Origin: Eucalyptus grandis
Taxonomy: Eukaryota > Streptophyta > Magnoliopsida > Myrtales > Myrtaceae
Assembly: GCF_016545825.1 (NCBI RefSeq)
Contig: NC_052618.1
Location: 41,548,196-41,612,195, forward strand
Direction of reading: 5' to 3'
Length of the DNA stretch: 64,000 nucleotides
The translations under genes were made by a program, and so were the position numbers. Below the pieces are notes generated by a model. It worked only from the letters and a program-made list of their open reading frames with translations. It was not told the DNA's origin and made no database searches. Shown one piece after another: positions 13,049 to 24,885 of this stretch; positions within the stretch are counted from its first letter, which is position 1, and every line of letters starts with the position of its first letter.

Positions 13049-13247
13049 ATTGTCACATTGTCATCGTAGTTTCCATAACACATCCATGTCTTAATGGACT
13101 CGTTGTACATATGAGCGTACTTCATCTCAATCATTAAATTATGTGATTGTTGTGACATTGCCATTCTAGTTTCCACAATACGTTCATGTCCCAAATGTCC
13201 CATTATACATGCGAGCATACTTAATCTCAAACATCAAATTATGTAAG
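13049..13247. repeat. Two-unit tandem repeat, about 103 bp
   Basis: Unit 1 (about 13,049-13,145) and unit 2 (about 13,152-13,247) share the series of phrases TAGTTTCCA, CATGTC, ATACATGCGAGC/ATATGAGCG and AAATTATGT in the same order and spacing, with roughly one in five bases changed. Open frames here on the minus strand are products of the repeat and are not gene-like. Confidence 0.6.
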
Positions 13248-13599
13248 AATGTCAATAGGCCAGATTGGGTCGTGTTTTCATGATACCTAGATCCGATCAT
13301 TATCATATGGAAGTACATTCGTTTAAACCCGAATCGAGACTCATCCCGAATATGACCCGAATTGAGACCCGTCACGAATTACTTATGGGCCAGATAAAAT
13401 AGACTCACATGCTCTGTGCCGAGTTGTCTCACTCAGGAGGAACAAGTAGGGAAAGTCTTGGATTTCTTTCGTCTGAGACCGAGCTCCTCGGTTCTGAATC
13501 TGAATCTGAATCTGAGAGATTCGATTCCCGACCCGCCGGAAAACCCGACCCGCCGATCTCGCTGGCGCCCATATTCTGACCAGATCTTATCTGATTCCC

Positions 13600-13650
13600 T
13601 CAGATCTCTTTCCTTCCTTCCTCTCTCTCTCTCCCCGTCGCCCATCTGCA
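13600..13650 (+). promoter_or_regulatory. CT-rich leader of the phosphatase gene
   Basis: A pyrimidine tract (TTCCTTCCTTCCTCTCTCTC) lies about 190 bases before the start codon, within the GC-rising leader that begins near 13,420. Such Y-patches are typical of plant core promoters and 5' untranslated regions. The transcription start cannot be fixed from sequence. Confidence 0.45.
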
Positions 13651-13834
13651 GCATCAATCCATCCGCGCACCCGAATTCCGTCCGCCGCAAATTCATCTGG
13701 AGCCTGCCCACTTCACCTTTCGATCCGGCAGCAACCCGGGCGTCGTAAATTTCGCGTCTTGCTGCGGGATCTATCCGTTTCGGTTGATGCTTCGGCTCGG
13801 GTTGGAATCGGAGTAGCTGCTGCCGGCGGGATCG

Positions 13835-16433
13835 ATGGGATCCTCTCACTCGGTTCAGGAAGCGAGGGACGACGAGGAGAGCCAAGATGGGGAGGACGAC
13901 GAGGAGGAAGAGGACGAGGAGGAAGACGGGAATGCGGTGCTCAGTAGGAACGAATTGAGCAATACCCACCTGGTCAAGAAGGTGCTGGAGCAGGAGCCGG
14001 AGATGTTGCCGTGCTACGCGTCGGCGTCGCCGCTCTCTCCGCAGCTCTCCACCCTCGGGACGCCGCGGATGGGGCCGTCGATCAAGGTCTGGGACCCCTA
14101 CAACGTCCTCGCGCCGCCCCCGCCGCTGCCGCCGCCCCCGCCGGTGTTCTCCCGGAGCTTCTCCTCCAGCACGATGGAGGAGGACCGGGGCGCGGCCGCG
14201 ACGGAGGTGTTCTTGATCAGCCACGGCGAGTGCGAGACCGGCTTGAGGCCGGATTTGGTCGGCGGGCGGTGTGCTGCCGCGGGGCTCACGACCAATGGGA
14301 AGCGGCAGGCCAGGGCCTTGGCCGTGCTGCTGAATTCACATGGTGTCCGGTTTGGCGCCGTATATTCTTCGCCGCTGGATCGAGCAAGGTCGATGGCAGC
14401 TTCGGTTTGCCAGGTAAAAATTGGATCATATATTGATGAGCTTTAAATTGGTTTGCTTGCTACTTTAACCGAGTTGGTTCTTTATGTGCAATTAGAGAAT
14501 GTGGATTAAAGTTGTGTTTGCTTCTTTGGAATCATGAAGTGTCAATTCTCAATTGTAGTAAATGTCGTCGAATTGGAAGCATCAAGAACTTGAATTTTGT
14601 TAGGATTGATAAAATGAGTTGGGGGAACTAAGAAGAATATACTAGCAATGAGAATGCAAACAACGTTGCTAATTACAGTTGCAAATTTTATGTGCTAACT
14701 CTTGATATTCAACTTGTGCAAGACAGTATTATATCAGTTTCGAGTCGGAAGCGCCAAGCTTGACTGCTTGAAATGTGAGTTTTAACTCAGCTTGAAAATG
14801 ACATGAATTAGATTGCCACATATATGATGGGTCTTATTGAGTGGATAGGATTTCCAGCTTTAATTTAGATGTTGTATATATAACTAATTATAGGAAGGGA
14901 CCTTGTCTTCATTTGACCTATCAGAATATTCAGTTGCTTCAATTAGTGAGTGCCAATGAGCTTTGGTAGAACTGCAAATAGCCCTTTGTGATCCTAGTAT
15001 ATGGAGGAAGACCAAGCACAAGCATTTAGGACCCGTTGTCAAGTGATGCACGTGGAATTTTGCCTACTCAACATTCACATAGAATTGTTTACCACACACC
15101 TGCGTGTAAGGGATAACTGGCTCTAATACCATATTAGAAAGCCCAACTCAAAAGCTTAAGTTGATAAGTTGATAGGTGGAGGGAGACCACATGAATATAA
15201 AGAATATTTAGGACTCGTTGTCAAGCGATGTGGAATAATATTTCAACATGAAAGAAAGTAAATTTGAGCAGTTGGGTCAAATTTAATAGGCCCTAGAAAC
15301 TGCTGAGTAGATATAAGAAGTGGATGAGAAGCATGACAGGGGTTGAGAGTCGTCGACAACATTTTCTTCATTAAGTTGGTGAGTAATTAAGCTAACCATG
15401 TCAAGATAATGTGGGCACCACCAAATTATGTCTAATAAGCTTAGCTAGTGAGAAAATTTTGTGGTGGCTTGTCATCTGGTGAGTATCAGCAATCCCACAT
15501 TACAAAGAAATGGTCTTGTTGAAGCTGACCGACGCCTATGCAGTTTGCGGTCTTCTTTGGTTACGCCAACAAACATTTTGTAGACATCCCATACCCAGAG
15601 CTAGTGTCATATTTACTTAGTTGAGAGAATGTTATGTGATATAAGAATGTTTCCATCCTGTCTTTGACGCAATATAATTTGAACTGACCACTCATTTTGT
15701 TAACGATTCTGTCTAGGAAATGAATTTTTCCTCAGAACAGATTCAGTTGTCAGATGCGCTTACAGAGATGAGCCAAGGTCAATGGGAGGGATGTCCTGTG
15801 TCAGAAATATATACGCCTGAAATTTTGGGTGTAATGGAGAGACTTCAGCCTGATTTTTCTGCACCTGGTGGAGAGTCTCTTAGGGAGGTGGAGTTCCGAA
15901 TGGTTCGCTTCTTAAATGGAACCGTGCTTGGTCTGCCTGAGAAGTTGCGCTCAGATTTCTCCATCCACGGTGCAAATGAGAACCATCGATACTCCCACCA
16001 GAATGCATACGCTTCATCCAATTTTATTGGTGACCGAGATGGGCCTTCCCTCCCATCACCCCGCTCCGATTTGCTTCTCAGACACAGGCAGGGATTGACA
16101 AAGAAAAAATCTGGTAAGAGCAGGCTTCAGTATGTAAATACTACTGGAAATCATGATACCGAAGATGATAATTCTCCTCGGGAAGTGCATTCCCAGAACA
16201 CACTGCATGATCTAAGTGAAAGGAGCTCTCTTTCCAGTATTTCCTCTTGTGTCGGTATATTTACACATCCAACTACGATAAAGTGTCTAATCACGGGGAT
16301 TATGGGATGCAGTCCTCTAATGTCTCATAAGATCTGCGTGGAAGATTCCTCAGTGACAGTCTTACAACATTCCTGGAAAACGGGGTGGCAGATAAAAAGA
16401 TTAAATGACACCTCGCACCTGAGGCTCCTTTAG
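13835..16433 (+). CDS. Phosphoglycerate-mutase-like (histidine phosphatase) protein, 2 exons
   Basis: Exon 1 is 13,835-14,413 and exon 2 is 15,717-16,433; GT-AG intron, in frame, 431 residues. The N-terminal region has an acidic run (DDEEEEDEEED) and proline stretches, with LEQEPEMLPCYASASPLSPQ and GPSIKVWDPYNVLAPPP, phrases I associate with an uncharacterised plant branch of the histidine phosphatase superfamily. The phosphatase core starts at about residue 127 with FLISHGECE. It continues with the DRARSMA segment and a C-terminal SHKICVEDSSVTVLQHS block, ending in HLRLL. In active mutases and phosphatases the first motif is RHGE; here R is S, so catalysis is doubtful, but I recall the same SHGE form in plant relatives. 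Substrate is unknown. The start is chosen because it opens the first full frame after the pyrimidine-rich leader. The gene is intact and converges on the NETWORKED-like gene 660 bp away. Confidence 0.88.
15003..15248 (-). mobile_element. TRIM-like element in the phosphatase gene intron
   Basis: On the minus strand a TG-starting repeat (15,248 to about 15,132) ends next to TGGTATTAGAGC (15,131-15,120), a one-mismatch tRNA-iMet primer binding site. After a short spacer, a shorter second repeat (15,073 to 15,003) shares ACTTGACAACG, GTCCTAAAT and GGAGGGAGACC-type phrases with the first. The second repeat is truncated. It lies entirely inside the intron and does not touch the splice sites. Confidence 0.6.
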
Positions 16434-17094
16434 ATGGAGAACTCAACAGACACAAAGCTCAGTATCGAGAACATTGAGGATTGATTATCGAGTTAAACCC
16501 CACGACCTTCTGGTTTATGTTTGGATTTGTATGTTTGAGTGATTCTTTTTTCCTCTGCAAACACTTGCAATGATGTTGTAACCTATCATATATTTATTCC
16601 TCCATGTTCATGAACTCCGAGCAGAAAGAGAAACCAGAACAGTCGCCGGAGTTTGACCTTTTTGTATTTGCGATTCTTTGTAGGGTTCTTGTCAAAGAGT
16701 GACATCTGATAATCCAATGTCTGGAATTGTTGATCTAAAACTGACTGTGGGGCAGAAAGAATCATGTCCTGATTACATTTGGCATTGTATTCAATTTCTT
16801 ATGTATGATATGATTGAAGGTAAACTAGGAATCGACAGACAATTATTACTAGAAGTTAAAAGTTGATGGGAAATTTGAAGGAGAAGATTCCTACGGTCTG
16901 TAGTTTCGCAAGAATGTTTCCGCACCCTACGTATGCACAAGAAAAGCAGCACGGGTTCACTCTATGTTCGCTTGCGATTTTAAGGTGAGTCGCGTGGTGC
17001 CTGTGGCATGACCAGAGAATTTAACTTTATTAGCTGAAGTGATTCGTTTCGGTTGAGCGCGGCAATGCAGTGGCTTGTGATCTCCCCAACACCG
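16434..17094. other. 3' flanks of two convergent genes
   Basis: This interval holds the 3' untranslated regions of the phosphatase gene (+) and the NETWORKED-like gene (-). AT-rich runs with TATTTATT near 16,590 could serve 3'-end formation. No further gene is visible. Confidence 0.5.
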
Positions 17095-18794
17095 TCAATG
17101 AGTACTTCTTCCGAAAATTCTACTCAAGACTAGGCCTTTCAATCCCATCATCTGAAACTGGTTGCCCTTCTTAACGACCTTAGAGCAGACGAGACTGTCC
17201 TGCAGCGCCTTATTCTCGGCCATCAAGCCATTCAAATGCGACTTGAGGCCCCTAATGATTCCCCTCTTCTCTTCATTTCTTTTCACCAGCTCTGCTTGCT
17301 TCTGCAGGTTCTCCTCCATCAGCTTAGTGACCTGGAGCTTCAGCTCATTCCACTTCATCTCCCACCCTAAATGTGCAGTCCAGTGATCACCAATCACTTC
17401 CCAATCGGTTCCAGAACCGTGGATCACAGGAGTGGTTTCTTCTTTGGTGGGCATGTCAGGATGTTTTTCGTGAATTTCCCCACCAATTGTTTTTGTCAGA
17501 TTCAGATTGGCACTGGTAGGTTCATCCAGGACTATCTCATCAGCCAAATTATCCAGGATATCGAAGCGGAAGTTGTCAAACTCCACATCAGGATCTATGA
17601 CGGCAGACTCTGGTGGGGAATCAAGACTGTCCATTTTGGGGCTCTCAGAGACTCCCGACACATCCTCATCGTTGACGGCTTTGATGAGAATCTTGGTGTC
17701 GAAGGGGGATGTTGAAGTTCTTGCATTTTGGAGGTGACTGAACTTGGACTTCAACTGATCATGCCCCTCTGCTAGAGCGCAGTAAGACTTTCTCAGTTCT
17801 TCAAGGATATGAACGATTTGTGATCTATCACTATTATCTTCCACAAGTGCTCTAATGGCACCCACTTTTTTGTCCACGTCTGCAATGAAAAATGGAATGA
17901 TTTGAGTTCATAGAAACAATTCTAGTACCAAGTTTTTGTTCTTTTTTCTTCTTGTGCAGGTTTGTGTTGAAAAATTTGAAAGGACACAAAAAGAATTGTT
18001 CAACTTGAAGGTAGGAATATTGCTTGCTTCCATCTTCTACATCATAATCCAGAATTAATATATAATGTTGAACCTACACTAAGAAATTCATAGCTGCATA
18101 ATAAACAGTAGAGTAGATTGAGATACATCCATGGAAGAACTAGAGCGCCAGAAAAGTGTTCATGCTTACTGGTTATACGAGCTTGAAATCGATATCAAAA
18201 GAGATCAAGGAGAACTTTGTCCGAATCAAGAACAAATGTGGCTTTAAGATGTCCAAAGTTCATACTCAGGGAAAATCAAGTTAGTTTTTTTTTTTTTTTT
18301 TGGCCAGAGACAGAAAAACAAATGTTAAAGAACGAGCCAGCACTTGGATTCCTTTCTGATCAATTGCAAATATACTGAGAAGGGAAATGAAGTCAGTCAA
18401 CACAAGTCAATTGGGTCATATCAACATAGACACACATCTAACATGTTGTACTTCTGTATCCTTAGCACGACAGCACAGTAAATCTAACGTCCTGCCTTCA
18501 ACGAGATCGCAGGAGCTCTCCTGTTCGATTCCCGGTCTCCCTCTCTCTCCACACTCACCGATCAAACTATGTACCCAACACATATGTTGCACGTCGGATA
18601 TTGACAAGCCAGGCATGCAAGCACGGGGTCCCCCGACACACCAGCAACGCAAAACACGCGCTCATGTAGAGAGAGAGAGAGAAAGAGAGAGAGATCTGAC
18701 AGGAGAGAGTTTCCTGGAGCCACTGGGACTGGTGGGGCTTGGAGGTGACATCTGCTAGTGCAACCCATGTACAGCAGAACTTCTCGTTGGCCAT
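17095..18794 (-). CDS. KIP1-like / NETWORKED-family (NAB domain) protein, 2 exons
   Basis: Exon 1 is 18,794-18,701 and exon 2 is 17,879-17,095; donor GTCAG, acceptor TTGCAG, 292 residues. The family binds actin filaments at membranes through an N-terminal NAB domain, followed by coiled coil. Here exon 1 ends with SQWLQETLS and exon 2 continues YVDKKVGAIRALVED and ELRKSYCALAEGHDQL, which follow the order of the NAB domain (WLQ.TL.., D.KVKAM..LIE, RALAERYD). The tryptophan-rich opening and the MYYKKRPEL block are diverged or missing, so actin binding is uncertain. The C-terminal half has WEVIGDHWTAHLGWEMKWNE and a charged heptad-like helix. It ends KGLVLSRIFGRSTH, resembling the short NET3-type tail. 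The gene is intact. Its exon 1 and intron are copied at 58.5-59.4 kb. Confidence 0.78.
18131..18247 (+). CDS. 38-codon open frame, antisense to an intron
   Basis: An ATG-started frame opening MEELERQKSVHAYWLYELEI and ending EQMWL lies opposite the NETWORKED-like gene's intron. It is kept without change at 58,784-58,900 in the duplicate copy. It matches no family I know. Conservation across a recent duplication is expected even for neutral DNA, so this is weak evidence for a gene. Listed because it is the only frame there with mixed, non-AT-driven composition. Confidence 0.12.
   Translation: MEELERQKSVHAYWLYELEIDIKRDQGELCPNQEQMWL
18667..18694. repeat. (GA)n microsatellite next to a splice donor
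   Basis: A GA-rich run (with one GAAA interruption) begins seven bases inside the intron of the NETWORKED-like gene; on the coding strand it is a pyrimidine tract. The same tract is present in the duplicate at about 59,313-59,340. Confidence 0.85.
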
Positions 18795-19924
18795 CGTTTG
18801 GGGATCACTCAGGAGGAACGAAGTTCGGACTGGTTAGCCAAAGATTCAAGAAGAAGGCTTGGAGCATCTGCTGAGAATCTCTCAGCAGGACAAGAACAAA
18901 AGAGGCACGTCAAGAATTTCTCCCAGAGCCCTCCTTAACGTCCCCCACCACACAAGGCATTCCGAATTTCAAACTGCGGCCCTTTCAATTGCAGCCTAAT
19001 TAATAGCCCATTCCTTTCATGGAAGTTTCAATGGCTCGTAATCCCCTTTGAAAAATCTTTCCCTAATTAGATTTTCTTCATAACAAGATGGTGACATCAC
19101 ACTCAAGGTATTTTCGAGCAAAATAGTCGTCCCTCATAAATTATATATGTTCTCAATTCATATTCTATTTAATTTCGATATACAACATGCTTATTTGGAC
19201 GAATTCCTAAAGTACCAAATCATATAATAATCCATATTCAGTGTTGAATTTATCGACTCGACGTATATCTTTCTCTTTTATCCATTCATAGTTTTACAGA
19301 AGTTTACCACTTTGGTAATGTATTTTCTTGTCGTATTTCATGATGTATTTTATATTTGTTAAAACCTCACCAAAGTCCCTATCTCTACTATCTATTAGGA
19401 ATGATAGCACAAATGATCCCTACATTTTGATCTCTAAACTTTTAAATTATGCATTATGGTATCTGAACTTTGACAGAATAAGAACAACACAAGTGTCATA
19501 ACTTTTATACAACTCTCACTTGAGTGCCATAACTTTTTTTTAATCACTTGAGTACTACATTAGTAAAAAATTGATCACTTAAGTGTCATCAAAGATTTAC
19601 GTGGCTGAAAAATCTAACATGACATTAATTTATTATAAATTGGCCAACATGGCTCACTGGATAAATCCAAAGCAGCCATGGAAGAACTAGAGCACCTAGC
19701 AGCCATGGAAGCCCAAATGTTAGTTGATGTGCGCTCGTCTCTCTAGGGAATGCCATGCCTTCTCATTAGTTCAACAGAGAAGCACTCGGCCTCACATGCT
19801 CCTCTTTTCTTCTCAAAACTTTCCTTTTTATACTGAAGCCCCATTTCCAAATCGTTGAAACCCTACTTCCCTAATTTTGGTCTAATAACCCTTAAGTCGT
19901 TTGGGGCAATAGACTGAATATCAC

Positions 19925-20365
19925 TAATACCACAAAAAATCTAAAGCTTGTACACATGTGATAAATATATCTCAAACTAATTTTTTGACAAAAAATACTT
20001 CAAACGGATATACATATCACAAATTTACCTCAAACTTATTTTTTACCAATAAAAATCTCAAATAGGTTCACCTGTGATAAATTTACTCCATATTAGTTTC
20101 CGTTAAATTTTACTATTAAATTACTGAGTTTGATAATATGTGACAATTGATGAATGTATTAATTTGAGTTTTTACCTTTCGTTTGTAAGATGTGTACCTA
20201 TTTTGTAATTTTTTATGGTGTTAATTCAATTTAACGAAAAGTATATTGTTACAAATATACTGGTTTTGGATTTTTAGTGATTGAAAAAATAATTTTGATA
20301 AATTTATAACAGATATGTCAATTTGAGATTTTTCATGGTTAAAAAATTAGTTTGGGATTAATTCG
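19925..20365. mobile_element. MITE-family relic inside the left duplication
   Basis: It opens CTAATACCACAAAAAATC and closes with a GGGATTAATTC edge preceded by ATGGTTAAAAAATTAG, resembling the ends of the 9056-9462 element, with the same internal phrases (ACATGTGACAA, GTTAATTCAATTTAACG). The matching copy in the right duplication is about 60,565-61,005. Target duplications are not clear. Confidence 0.5.
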
Positions 20366-21065
20366 AAGAATAAGAAGTGGAAAACAATGATTTTGTTCTC
20401 TTGTTGAGAGTCCTTCTCTGATTGTCTATGAATCTGATTTCCAGAATCGAACACCTGATCGAACAGAGAAGTGTGGCTTCGATACTTCTCGTTCATCCAC
20501 TGCTTCGTCTTCTCACTTAAAGGCAAACTGAAGAATGAGTTTTTTGCCACTTTGGACATGAAATTCTTTTTAAAAAGCCACATCATACCCAATTTTTTTT
20601 TTTAAAAGGCCATGTAAGACAAATCGCCAGAATAGATAATTAAGTGAACAACTTTTCACCAATATGGCATTCAAGTGATGGGAAAAAAAAAAGAATTATG
20701 ACATTCAAATGAGCGCCGTACTAAAAATTATGACAATTGTGATCTACTTATCTCGAACTTTGATATAATTTCCAATGTTTATTATAATCCCAAAACTATG
20801 TGAAAATATTTAAAATTTAAGAGACCGCATTAAACATTGAACCAAAATTTAAGAATCACATTGAATAAATTAAAAATTCAAAGATAACATTGCACATTAG
20901 ACCAAAGTTGAAGCACCACATTGAACAATCTAAAAATGTAAGGACGATATTACACTTGAACCAAAATTCAAGGATTATTTGTTATTTTCTTCATCAATTA
21001 TACAAATCCATGGGACAAAGTGTTAGACAATTCCATTAAATTTCACCGATTGTGATTCATTCTTA

Positions 21066-21415
21066 AAATAAATAACTACATTAGAGATTCTAAAATTTAT
21101 TACAAATGTATAATTGAGTTTTAAAATTTTCAAAAAATGCAATTAAATCCTAAAACTTATCATAAAAATACAATCAAATCCTAAAATTTTCAAAAAGTGC
21201 AATCAAATTCTAAAATTATCAAAAAGTGCTATCAAATAAATGGCTGGCTTTGATCAATTTGACAAGTTTAGAACTTAATTGTACTTTCTAAAAATTTTAG
21301 AACTCAATTGTACTTCCGTAATAAATTTTAGGATTTAATTGTACTTTTGAAGAGTTTTATGACTAAATTACACTTTTTTAATAAGTTTTAGGGCTTCCAA
21401 TACAATTATCCCTTC
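21066..21415. repeat. Foldback element made of short degenerate units
   Basis: The left arm repeats the theme TGCAATTAAATCCTAAAACT in about 35-base steps. The right arm carries the reverse complement theme (AGTTTTAGG, ATTTAATTGTACTTT) in the same step. The two arms of about 170 bases could fold on each other around 21,240. The right duplication has the same structure at about 61,735-62,070. No coding sequence. Confidence 0.6.
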
Positions 21416-23029
21416 TTAGAGTTAACCTTTGTGGGTAGATAGTCGTATAATTATTTCAAGTATTTCACACGATTTCAAGAACAGTCCTACTGACCGGAAA
21501 ACAAGAAATGGCTCTCTTTCTCCCTTGTCGCCTTTGCCCATCTCTAGCTCGTTGTCCTCCACCGTGGCCTCGTCGCGACCGGCATCACCGGCTCACCGGC
21601 TTGTAGAGGTGATCAACGGGCCTTTCAGGCTCAAAAGGAAAATGGGTGGGCTTAAACAATATCTTTATATGAGAAAAATCCAACCAAACATGTACATTCA
21701 AAGATAAATTCTATTTTATAAGTGCATTTGGCAATAAGGACGTTCAAGGAAGCCGCTCGAACCGCCTGAAATCGAATTAGACCGGTTCTGAATGTGGAAC
21801 TATCCACCCACCCATCTAGACCAGATCGGTAATATATAAATATATATCTAACTTTTAAGAAAAATTTCCAACCAAAATTTTTTTAAAAAAAAATGAAAAC
21901 CTTAAAATCCATAATTTGAAGCTCAACACCCTTTAACTATGTATCATCTTGTCTCACTCTTATCTCGTATGAGTCGTCTCTCTATCTCTCACTCACGATC
22001 TTGACTTCCAAGCTTAATGTTCATCGAGTCACGGCGCCAGCTCTCAACTTTTAATATGAGCTCAATTTATTTACTAATCTTGTAATTAAGAATAGGAAAG
22101 TTCTTTATTTTTTTGCTTTATTTTGGCTTGTCGGTTGTCATGGTGAAACTTGATAGAATCGATTTCATGGACTCACAGGTCTCGATCTGATTTTCAGGTG
22201 ACTTCATGAAATCAACGGACGATTCCTGGTTCTAGGGTGAGAATCACCCCCCCAGACCATGCTCACCCTCATTTGGCAATGTGTAATAGACTTGTCGACA
22301 CATCCGATGATCATCTGCGCCACCACCTCCATCCTAGCTGCCGCTGCACTCGTCTCTTCCCCCTCTCTATAGCCCGTTGCCAATCCCATTCAGACGATGC
22401 CTGTCGTCCCATATTCAAGCGCAGGTGTCCATGCCATGCTCGAGGCTATTTCCCAAGGAAGCGGCTCCTGAACTTTCCGTGCATCGTACATCCATGAAAT
22501 CGGAACGTCAATCATAAACAAAAGTTCCGAATCCATGAACCGTGAATTAAAAATTAAATCAAAATGTAACATCCGATCAAAGTCAAGCTTCAAGGGCAGA
22601 ATTATACTAAAGTTGAATTTGAAAATTCAGAACTAACGAAAATACGAAAGTTCTTGGATCCAAGGAACCTGGACGAAAGAATAACCGAAAAATGAAATGT
22701 TGTGGAATAAGATGCGATCCTCACAAAAGCTTTTCCGAAGCGTTGGAGACACGATTGCGTGCCGTGATCAGAATCATTCGCAATTTAAGCTAAAAAAATC
22801 TTGAAATTATACGATAAATCTCCAAAGAAATGATTGCCAATCAACTTCCTTGAGTGAGATTAATTATTCGTAATTAATTCTTTCTATATCGCGGAAATAT
22901 TACGTCAAAAATGTTCTGACTCTATAAATTAGGCGTAGATTTTATTTTCGTTTTACTTCTTTTTTTGAATTTTCTTCAACTTTGTAGAGCTTGGAACCAT
23001 CTTTTAGAGGGGAAAAAACCAGAAATTTC

Positions 23030-23545
23030 TATTATTTTAACAGAGAACTAGAATAGCATTTTCATTTCACGAGCCGAACAAATCGTCCGCTTAATTAATC
23101 GACCTCGGCCTGGGGAGAAAATCAAATGTGTGACTATCAAAAAGGAAAAGGCCGATCATTAAAGAGGAATTAATGCGAGCGAGCAATCGATTCGAATCCG
23201 ACATAAATCACGTTGCTGGATAAATTTTAAGGGTCATGCCCGCAGCGCCGTTAGATCGAGCCCTAAGCTCCCATGATTTTGGTCAAAAGTGTGAAACGGA
23301 CGGTCGATATCGATTGATTATTCCAAAAACATAGGGAGGAATATGCCATTGGGCTCTTCTCCAAAGAGTTGTCTTTCTTCTAATATTTAAAGGCACTATG
23401 GTTATCGACCCTTTATTCCCGCACAAATCACGGTTTTACCCCCCGGGGAGATGCACGTTTAAGCAATTAGGTAATATGCTTGAATCGTTCAACCTCTTCT
23501 TCATCGTTACCACCTTACTACAAACATCTCAATTAGGTAAGTATA
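23030..23545. repeat. 500-bp repeat block, copy A
   Basis: Begins TTTAACAGAGAACTAGAATA and contains CACGGTTTTACCCC and TTTCTTCTAATATTTAAAG. Copy B follows at 24,328-24,885 with many substitutions. Copy C starts at about 63,645 and is cut by the window end. The block contains a TATA-like TATTTAAAG followed by GCACTATGG, and looks promoter-like, but no coding sequence follows. Confidence 0.65.
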
Positions 23546-24327
23546 TCATACGTTCTAAAAAGTATAATTAATTCCTAAAACCTTTCAAAAAAGTGAAATT
23601 AAATCTTAAGATTTCATCATATCTGTACAATCAAGTTAACTTTTTTTCAATTTGGCTAAAGAAAATGCTGACATGTCTTTTTTCTCCTTTTTTATGGGTG
23701 GTGTCGATATGGCATCCCCACCATATGAAAGAAAATCGAGATCTTTTTAAAATATAAAAAAGGATAAAAATACTAAAAAGAGGGTGAAAAGTGAAAACAA
23801 TTAGTTCTTCAAAATCAAAGGAAGTTTTATTGTTTATCTTCTTCAGCTCTTTAACTAAATAAATTTGCATATGATCATTCAACAATCAAATGTTAATTAA
23901 ACAATTATAGTTAGTCTTCTTCGGTTAAATGTTAAATAAAACTAACTCATTTCAAAAAGTTCATCTTCTACTTTTGTTAAATAGATCTAATTATTTGTTG
24001 TTAAAAATTCTTATGTGCATAGAAGATTCGAGCTTACTATTCATCTTCTTCTTTCGTTTTCTATTTAAGTTCATCAGTTGCATCCTTAAGTTGTTGGGAG
24101 CATCGACCACACGTTCGCGCGAGCACAAGCGAGGAGAGAGAGAGGGCCTTACCATGGGAGCAATATAGAGGTAACAATGGTGATTTGGAGGCGGCAATTA
24201 GCATAAATGCTCAAGCTAGAAAAAGCCTAGAAGCTAAGGTAGCGATGGCTGAGTTCAATGAAATTCGAGCAGCTATGACTAAGAGCTCAAAGAGAAGTAT
24301 TCCATAATTATTTAAGAAGAACCGAAA

Positions 24328-24885
24328 AAACTCTTTTATTTTAACAGAGAACTAGAATACCATTTCAATTTAATGAGCCAAACAAATGGCTTGCCTAATT
24401 AATCGAGCTTGGCTTGATTGCTCATGTCTTTTGATTAAATGAAATGGAGAAAATCAACGTGTTGAATTTCCAAAAAAAGAAAAAAGTCAATCATTCAAAG
24501 AATGGCTATAGAGATCGAATGTTTAATTTGAATTCAAATTCAACACAAATTGTGTTGTCGGAGTAATCTCAGGGGTCATGTCCATATCATCGGTCAAGCC
24601 TAAACTCCATGATTTGGTGAAAGTTTGTAATGGACGGTCAATATGGATTGATTTTTCCAATAACATAGGCAGGAATATGCCTTTAGGACTCTTCTCCATA
24701 GTTTCGTCTTTCTTTTAATAATTCTTATATACCATAGTTGACGACCCTTTTCCCCCGCTTCAATCACGGTTTTACCCCTCGTGGGCACGCACTTTTATCG
24801 TAAGCAAATAGGTAATATGCAAATTGGCTTGAACGGCACCCTTTTCATCACGACCACGTTACTAAGAAGATATTAATTAGGTAGT
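24328..24885. repeat. 500-bp repeat block, copy B (diverged)
   Basis: The same order of phrases as 23,030-23,545: TTTAACAGAGAACTAGAATA, GGACGGTCAATATGGATTGAT, GGAATATGCC, CACGGTTTTACCCCTCG, with added and lost bases. It is clearly older than the A/C pair, since A and C are nearly identical. Confidence 0.65.

Larger units (their letters stand above)
17860..23379. repeat. Direct duplication, left copy (at least 5.5 kb)
   Basis: From ACCCACTTTTTTGTCCAC at 17,860 onward, the sequence matches 58,512-64,000 almost base for base, with small indels. It includes the end of exon 2's first codons, the intron, exon 1 and the upstream region of the NETWORKED-like gene, then 4.5 kb of AT-rich DNA. The two copies are about 40.6 kb apart in the same orientation. 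The right copy runs off the window, so the true length is unknown. One block differs completely: 20,541-20,735 here versus 61,190-61,330 in the other copy. Confidence 0.95.

Noticed and set aside
13433..14224. 263-codon minus-strand frame opposite the phosphatase gene's first exon
   Set aside because: Its arginine- and glutamate-rich text is the antisense of GC-rich exon 1 and has no domain or splice logic.
17955..18012. Exon-like plus-strand stretch bounded by AG and GT that could read VCVEKFERTQKRIVQLE
   Set aside because: In the left copy a one-base loss breaks the frame, there are no neighbouring exons, and it lies inside the intron of a gene on the other strand.
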